Positions 6,449 to 10,150 of a stretch of 10,150 bases of DNA are shown here, one piece after another. The position numbers and the translations under genes were made by a program. This DNA is from Deltaproteobacteria bacterium (lineage in GTDB: Bacteria > Desulfobacterota > Binatia > DP-6): assembly GCA_005879245.1 (NCBI GenBank), contig VBLA01000122.1, positions 1 through 10,150 of the forward strand. The letters are read 5' to 3'. A model generated the notes under the pieces. It was not told where the DNA came from. It did no database searches and saw only the letters and a list, made by a program, of their open reading frames with translations. Each line of letters starts with the position of its first letter. Positions within the stretch are counted from its first letter, which is position 1.

Positions 6449-7819
6449 CTACCCTCGCACCGCCCGTGTGCGCGCCTTCGCGGGCGCCAGCGCGTCGACG
6501 AGCCGGTCGACGTCCTCCGCCCCGTGGCGCTCGGTGACACAGATCAGCAGCGCCTCGTCCAGCTCGGGATACCATCGCCGGAGTGGAAATCCGACGACGA
6601 CGCCATCGGCCGCGAGCGCCTCCCAGCTTGCGACCCCCTCCGGGGCGCGGACGACGAACTCGTTGAAGAAGGGTCCAGCGAGCAGGCGTGAGACGCCAGC
6701 CGCGGCGAGGCGGGCAGCGGCGTCGTGGGCCGCCGCCGCATTCACCTCCGCCAGGCGGCGGAGACCGTGGCGTCCGAGCAGCGAGAGGTAGACCGTCACC
6801 GCCAGCGCACACAGCCCTTGATTGGTGCAGATGTTTGAGGTGGCCCGCTCGCGGCGGATGTGCTGCTCGCGAGTGGCCAGCGTGAGCACGTAGCCGCGTC
6901 GCCCCTGTGTGTCGACCGTTTCACCCACGATCCGACCGGGCATGCTGCGGATGTGTGTCTCCCGGGCTGCGAAGAGCCCGACCCCGGGACCACCATAGGA
7001 GACCGGCAGCCCGAAGCTCTGTCCTTCGGCGACGGCGATGTCCGCGCCGCTCGCCCCCGGCGAGCGCGCCCACGCGAGCGCGAGCGGTTCCGCCGTCGCG
7101 GTGATGGTGAGCGCCCCCGCAGCTCGCGCCAGGCGAGCAGCACCTGCGACGTCGTCGAGGACGCCGAAGACGTTGGGGTAGCCGAGCACCACACAGAGCG
7201 CGTCGCCTCCCAGTGTCTGGAGGGAGGCGAGGTCGGTCCGTCCATCGGCAGCGAAGGGGAGCTCGCGCAGCTCGAGGTCCCCGAGGCCGCTCACGTAGGT
7301 CGCCACCGTCGCCCGGTAGTGCGGGTGAAGCGCCCGCGAGAGCCAGACGGTGCGCCGCCCGGGGAGCACGCGCCGCGCCATCAGCACGGCCTCGGCGGTC
7401 GCCGATGCGCCGTCGTACATGCTCGCGTTCGCGACGTCGAGGCCGAGCAGGAGCGCGCTGAACGTCTGAAACTCGAACATGGCCTGCAGCGTCCCCTGGC
7501 TCACCTCTGGTTGGTAGGGCGTGTAGGCGGTCGCGAACTCCGAACGGAGCAGTATCTGGTCGACGACCGCTGGGATCCAATGGGCATAGGCACCCGCGCC
7601 GAGGAAGACCGCCGGCGTGAGGGCGCCCGTGTTCCGGGCCGCGAGCGCTTCGAGTTGCTGACGAAGCTCGGGCTCGCTCAGGCCGGGCCCCAGCGAGAGC
7701 GCGGCGCGCGCGCGGAGGCTCGCCGGCACCCGGGCGAAGAGGTCGTCGATCGACGCCGCACCGATCGTGCCCAGCATGGCCTCGACGTCGGCCGGCGTGT
7801 GCGGGCTGTAACCGCTCAC
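6449..7819 (-). CDS. gcvPA: Glycine dehydrogenase (decarboxylating) subunit 1, P-protein N-terminal half
   Basis: GcvPA pairs with GcvPB to form the glycine decarboxylase heterotetramer. The 456 residues are the normal length for the split form. Family motifs are YTPYQPEVSQG (99-109), NASMYDGASA (131-140), a SFG..VSYGGPGVGLFA segment (268-284) and REQHIRRERATSNICTNQ (317-334). Translation probably starts at GTG 7819-7817, giving VSGYSPHTPADVEAML, the usual GcvPA beginning. That GTG overlaps the gcvH stop as GTGA, indicating translational coupling; there is only a weak A/G-rich ribosome site. The same frame stays open upstream into gcvH and gcvT, but that extension is not GcvP-like. The C-terminus ends 1 nt before gcvPB. 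No internal damage is seen. Confidence 0.96.
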   Translation of the reverse strand: MSGYSPHTPADVEAMLGTIGAASIDDLFARVPASLRARAALSLGPGLSEPELRQQLEALAARNTGALTPAVFLGAGAYAHWIPAVVDQILLRSEFATAYTPYQPEVSQGTLQAMFEFQTFSALLLGLDVANASMYDGASATAEAVLMARRVLPGRRTVWLSRALHPHYRATVATYVSGLGDLELRELPFAADGRTDLASLQTLGGDALCVVLGYPNVFGVLDDVAGAARLARAAGALTITATAEPLALAWARSPGASGADIAVAEGQSFGLPVSYGGPGVGLFAARETHIRSMPGRIVGETVDTQGRRGYVLTLATREQHIRRERATSNICTNQGLCALAVTVYLSLLGRHGLRRLAEVNAAAAHDAAARLAAAGVSRLLAGPFFNEFVVRAPEGVASWEALAADGVVVGFPLRRWYPELDEALLICVTERHGAEDVDRLVDALAPAKARTRAVRG

Positions 7820-8211
7820 GTCTTCTGCTCGCTCGCGACGAACGCCCGATAGGCGGCCGCGTCGAGCAGCGTTTCGATCTCCTCGCTCCGACTGGGCGCC
7901 ACGCGGATCATCCAGCCGGCTCCGTACGGATCCTCGTTCACCCGCTCGGGCTCGTCGCGCAGCACCTGGTTCACGGCGAGGACCCGGCCGCTGACGGGCG
8001 CGAAGAGATCGGACACCGTCTTGTTCGATTCGACCACGCCGAATGTCTGGCCTTGCGTGAGCTGGGTGCCGACCGCGGGCAGCTCGACGAACACGACGTC
8101 CCCGAGCGCATCCTGAGCGAAGTCGGTGATACCGATGACGGCCTCCGTACCCTTCCTGCGGAGCCACTCGTGCGCTTTCGTGTAGCGGAGGTCCTCGGGG
8201 AACTCCATCAT
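7816..8211 (-). CDS. gcvH: Glycine cleavage system H protein (lipoyl carrier)
   Basis: GcvH carries the lipoyl arm that shuttles the aminomethyl intermediate between the P, T and L proteins. The 131-residue product has the standard start EFPEDLRYTKAHEW and the biotinyl/lipoyl-like fold region GDVVFVELPAVGT. The lipoylation site is VESNKTVSDLFAPVSG, with the modified lysine at residue 64 in this numbering. VNEDPYGAGWMIRV then matches the conserved C-terminal region. The sequence at the start reads TTG-ATG-ATG-GAG. The ATG at 8211 overlaps the gcvT stop (TGATG) 5 nt after GGAG, while the next ATG at 8208 is equally plausible (8 nt), changing only one residue. The residue before the lipoyl lysine is Asn rather than the commoner Val, which should not prevent lipoylation. 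The gene overlaps gcvPA by 4 nt at its end. Confidence 0.97.
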   Translation of the reverse strand: MMEFPEDLRYTKAHEWLRRKGTEAVIGITDFAQDALGDVVFVELPAVGTQLTQGQTFGVVESNKTVSDLFAPVSGRVLAVNQVLRDEPERVNEDPYGAGWMIRVAPSRSEEIETLLDAAAYRAFVASEQKT

Positions 8212-9308
8212 CAATTCTCCCGCCGCACCCGACGATAGAATGGACGCGCGACGATCCGGGCCGGGAGCAACCGCCCACGGATGTCGATTTCGACCGGCGT
8301 GCCGGGTGCCGCCGTGCCGGCCGCCACGTAGCCGAGCCCGATGAAGGAGCCGAGTGTCGGGGAGCGGGTCCCGCTCGTGATGCTCCCGACCACCGCACCG
8401 TCCCGCCGGAGGGCATAGCCATGACGCGGAATTCCCGGCTCATCGAGCTGGATCCCCACTAGCCGTCGCTCGACGCCCGCCTCTGCCTGGACGGCCAGCG
8501 CCGCGCGACCCACGAACTCTCCCTTGGCGAGCTTCACGACCCACGCCAGCCCGGCCTCGAGCGGAGTGGTGCTCGCGTCCATGTCGCTTCCGTGGAGCGG
8601 CAGCCCCGCTTCGAGACGGAGAGTGTCGCGCGCGCCGAGCCCGCAGGGCAATCCACCCCGCCGCGTCGCCGCCGCGAGCAGGGCATCCCACAGCTCGCGG
8701 GCCGCCGCGGCCTCGACCAGCAGTTCGAACCCGTCCTCCCCGGTGTATCCCGTCCGGCAGACGACCACCGGGAGTCCTGCGACGAGCCCTTCGGCCAGCC
8801 CGAACGGCCGGAGGCTCGTCAAATCGAGCGGCGTGAGGCCGCGGAGCGCGACCTCGGCGTCCGCTCCCTGCAACGCGAGGAGCGCCAGCTCCGCGCTGCG
8901 ATCGCGGATCTCCGCGCGCCCCGCGGCCCGCTCCCGAATCCAGGCGAGATCACTCGCGGTATTGGCGGCGTTGACGACGAGCAGGTAGTGCTCCACGCCA
9001 AGGCGGAAGAGGATGAGATCGTCCAGCACCCCACCGCGTTCGTTGCAGAGGAGCGTGTACTGACCGTCGCCGACCGCGAGCCGCCGCACGTCGTTGACCG
9101 TCAGCGCCTGGCAGACCGCGCCGGCCTCTGGGCCACGGATCTCGATCTCCCCCATGTGGCTCACGTCGAAGAGGCCGCAGTGCTCGCGGACCGCACGATG
9201 CTCTTCGGCAATGCTGCGGTAGGAGAGGGGCATCTCCCAGCCGCCGAACTCGGTCCAGCGGGGGTCGAGCCCCCGATGGGCCTCGTAGACGGGCGTGCGT
9301 CGTGCCAT
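8211..9308 (-). CDS. gcvT: Aminomethyltransferase, glycine cleavage system T protein
   Basis: GcvT transfers the methylene carbon from the aminomethyl-lipoyl arm of GcvH to tetrahydrofolate, releasing ammonia. The 365 residues match the usual length. Motifs in order are the N-terminal FGGWEMPLSY (21-30), GLFDVSHMGEIEI (45-57), GGVLDDLILFR (92-102; the Asp96-Asp97 pair includes the expected catalytic aspartate), VVNAANTASDLAWI (111-124), CRTGYTGEDGFE (184-195) and LGARDTLRLEAGLPLHGSDM (224-243). The start is the ATG at 9308, giving MARRTPVYEAHRGL. The frame is open 16 codons further into folD, but that extension is not family-like. GAGGG lies just upstream, overlapping the folD stop. There is a 7-nt gap from folD and a 1-nt overlap with gcvH. 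Sarcosine oxidase and YgfZ relatives share the fold, but the motifs and operon context make GcvT secure. Confidence 0.97.
   Translation of the reverse strand: MARRTPVYEAHRGLDPRWTEFGGWEMPLSYRSIAEEHRAVREHCGLFDVSHMGEIEIRGPEAGAVCQALTVNDVRRLAVGDGQYTLLCNERGGVLDDLILFRLGVEHYLLVVNAANTASDLAWIRERAAGRAEIRDRSAELALLALQGADAEVALRGLTPLDLTSLRPFGLAEGLVAGLPVVVCRTGYTGEDGFELLVEAAAARELWDALLAAATRRGGLPCGLGARDTLRLEAGLPLHGSDMDASTTPLEAGLAWVVKLAKGEFVGRAALAVQAEAGVERRLVGIQLDEPGIPRHGYALRRDGAVVGSITSGTRSPTLGSFIGLGYVAAGTAAPGTPVEIDIRGRLLPARIVARPFYRRVRREN
8217..8220 (-). promoter_or_regulatory. gcvH ribosome binding site inside the gcvT 3' end
   Basis: GGAG lies within the last codons of gcvT, 5 nt before the ATG at 8211 and 8 nt before the ATG at 8208. 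It supports a start at one of these rather than the in-frame TTG at 8214, which is only 2 nt away. Confidence 0.65.
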
Positions 9309-9312
9309 CGCG

Positions 9313-9317
9313 CCCTC
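9313..9317 (-). promoter_or_regulatory. gcvT ribosome binding site overlapping the folD stop codon
   Basis: The folD stop TGA merges with the Shine-Dalgarno in TGAGGGCG, and the gcvT ATG follows 4 nt after GAGGG. This decides the gcvT start at 9308 and indicates translational coupling to folD. Confidence 0.65.
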
Positions 9318-10150
9318 AGGCGGCCTCGCTCTCCACGGCGCGCTCGGCTGCCGCAACCGTGTTGCTGAGCAGCATCGCGACGGTCATCGGACCCACCCCG
9401 CCCGGCACCGGCGAGACGTAGGCGGCTCGTTCCCGGGCGACGGCGAACTCCACGTCGCCGCAGAGCTTCCCGTCAGACCCCCGGTTGATACCGACGTCGA
9501 TCACGACGGCCCCCGGCCGGATCCACGCGCCGCGCACCAAACCCGGCTGCCCGGTCGCGGCCACCACCACCTCCGCACGGCCGACTTCGCCGGCCAGGTC
9601 GGCGGTGCGCGAGTGGCAGAGGGTGACGGTGGCATGGCGCTCGAGCAGCAAGAGGGCGACCGGCTTGCCCACCAGCACGCTTCGTCCCACGACCACGGCG
9701 TGCGCGCCTCTCAACGTGACGCCCGTCTCGTCGAGCAGCCGCATGACTCCGAGCGGCGTACACGGCCGCACGCCAGGCTGGCCGGCAAGGAGCCGGCCCT
9801 GGTTCACGGGGTGCAGCCCGTCCACGTCCTTGCCAGGAGGCAACGCTTCGATCACCTGCTGGGCGTCGAGGCGCCCGGGCAGGGGCAGCTGGACGAGGAT
9901 GCCATGCACGTCGGGGCGGTGGGCGAGCTCACGCACGAGGGCGAGGAGCTCTCCCTGGGCGGTCGTCGCCGGGAGTCGGTGGCCGAAAGACCGGAGTCCG
10001 ACTTCCCCGCAGGCCCGTTCCTTGTTGCCGACGTAGAGGCGCGAGGCCGGGTCCTCGCCCACGAGAATCGTGGCGAGCCCCGGGACGACACCCCGCGCGG
10101 CGAGCCGGGCGACGCGGTCGCGCACCTCGTTCCGCACCGCCACCGCCACC
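9316..10150 (-). CDS. folD: Bifunctional methylene-THF dehydrogenase / methenyl-THF cyclohydrolase FolD (N-terminus cut by window edge)
   Basis: FolD reversibly oxidises 5,10-methylene-THF to methenyl-THF (NADP-linked) and hydrolyses it to 10-formyl-THF in the cytoplasm. The 277 codons visible lack only the first residues (roughly 10-15, judged from the family); the true start is outside. Numbering from the first full codon, motifs are [16 protein letters not shown] (37-52, with the catalytic lysine at 43), GILVQLPLP (83-91), [16 protein letters not shown] (105-120), RPCTPLGVM (128-136), the dinucleotide-binding [18 protein letters not shown] (152-169), VTLCHSRT (175-182) and [18 protein letters not shown] (247-264). 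Before the GILVQLP motif the usual Leu-Asn pair reads Ala-His, a mild deviation. The folD stop overlaps the gcvT ribosome site, so FolD is made with the glycine cleavage proteins whose product, methylene-THF, it uses. Any glycine riboswitch or operon promoter would lie upstream of the window. Confidence 0.97.
   Translation of the reverse strand, partial: VAVAVRNEVRDRVARLAARGVVPGLATILVGEDPASRLYVGNKERACGEVGLRSFGHRLPATTAQGELLALVRELAHRPDVHGILVQLPLPGRLDAQQVIEALPPGKDVDGLHPVNQGRLLAGQPGVRPCTPLGVMRLLDETGVTLRGAHAVVVGRSVLVGKPVALLLLERHATVTLCHSRTADLAGEVGRAEVVVAATGQPGLVRGAWIRPGAVVIDVGINRGSDGKLCGDVEFAVARERAAYVSPVPGGVGPMTVAMLLSNTVAAAERAVESEAA

Noticed and set aside
5347..6537. Plus-strand open frame (396 codons) opposite gcvPB, and another at 6860-7852 opposite gcvPA.
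   Set aside because: Low-complexity Arg/His/Val-rich shadows of well-conserved genes; no motif, and no ribosome site or promoter of their own that I could support.
6449..8443. A single 664-codon frame that could be read as an extended GcvPA with an N-terminal fusion.
   Set aside because: The upstream roughly 200 codons are an out-of-frame reading of gcvH and gcvT. GcvPA homology begins at the GTG at 7819, which overlaps the gcvH stop.
1..10150. Search for CRISPR repeats, tRNA or rRNA genes, insertion-sequence ends, phage genes or a defence island around the HNH gene.
   Set aside because: None seen. Coding density is near complete, all genes are collinear housekeeping genes, and there is no composition break that would suggest horizontal transfer.

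Overview
The window is a densely packed, high-GC block of chromosomal core genes, all on the minus strand and so read from high to low coordinates. The base composition (strong G/C preference at third positions), the split glycine decarboxylase (separate GcvPA and GcvPB) and the smc-ftsY neighbourhood suggest a GC-rich Gram-negative bacterium. A deltaproteobacterial-type or related uncultured lineage is plausible, but nothing here fixes the phylum. No tRNA, rRNA, insertion sequence, CRISPR array or phage-like gene was seen.

Region 1 (10150 to 4978) is a one-carbon/glycine operon: folD (5' end outside the window), gcvT, gcvH, gcvPA, gcvPB. Gaps are 7 nt, a 1-nt overlap, a 4-nt GTGA overlap and 1 nt, so the five genes are almost certainly co-transcribed and translationally coupled. 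GcvPA/PB, GcvH and GcvT are the P, H and T proteins of the glycine cleavage system. They convert glycine plus tetrahydrofolate to CO2, ammonia and 5,10-methylene-tetrahydrofolate. FolD then interconverts that product with 10-formyl-tetrahydrofolate. The L protein (dihydrolipoamide dehydrogenase) is not here and must be encoded elsewhere.

Region 2 (4977 to 4294) starts with an 84-nt gap carrying a good sigma70-like promoter, followed by an HNH endonuclease-family gene. Its most likely ATG has no visible Shine-Dalgarno and lies only about 9 nt from the predicted transcription start.

Region 3 (4293 to 1) is a 62-nt gap with small stem-loops, then a full-length smc (chromosome condensin ATPase). 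After 22 nt comes ftsY (signal-recognition-particle receptor), cut by the window edge. Promoter position and same-strand spacing suggest HNH-smc-ftsY may form a second transcription unit for chromosome maintenance and membrane targeting.

There is no gene-free stretch longer than 84 nt. Overall this is a housekeeping region. I see no convincing novel system. The points most worth a second look are the HNH gene with its near-leaderless promoter beside smc, the dyad over that promoter, the stem-loop abutting the smc ribosome binding site, and the membrane-anchored FtsY lacking an acidic A domain.
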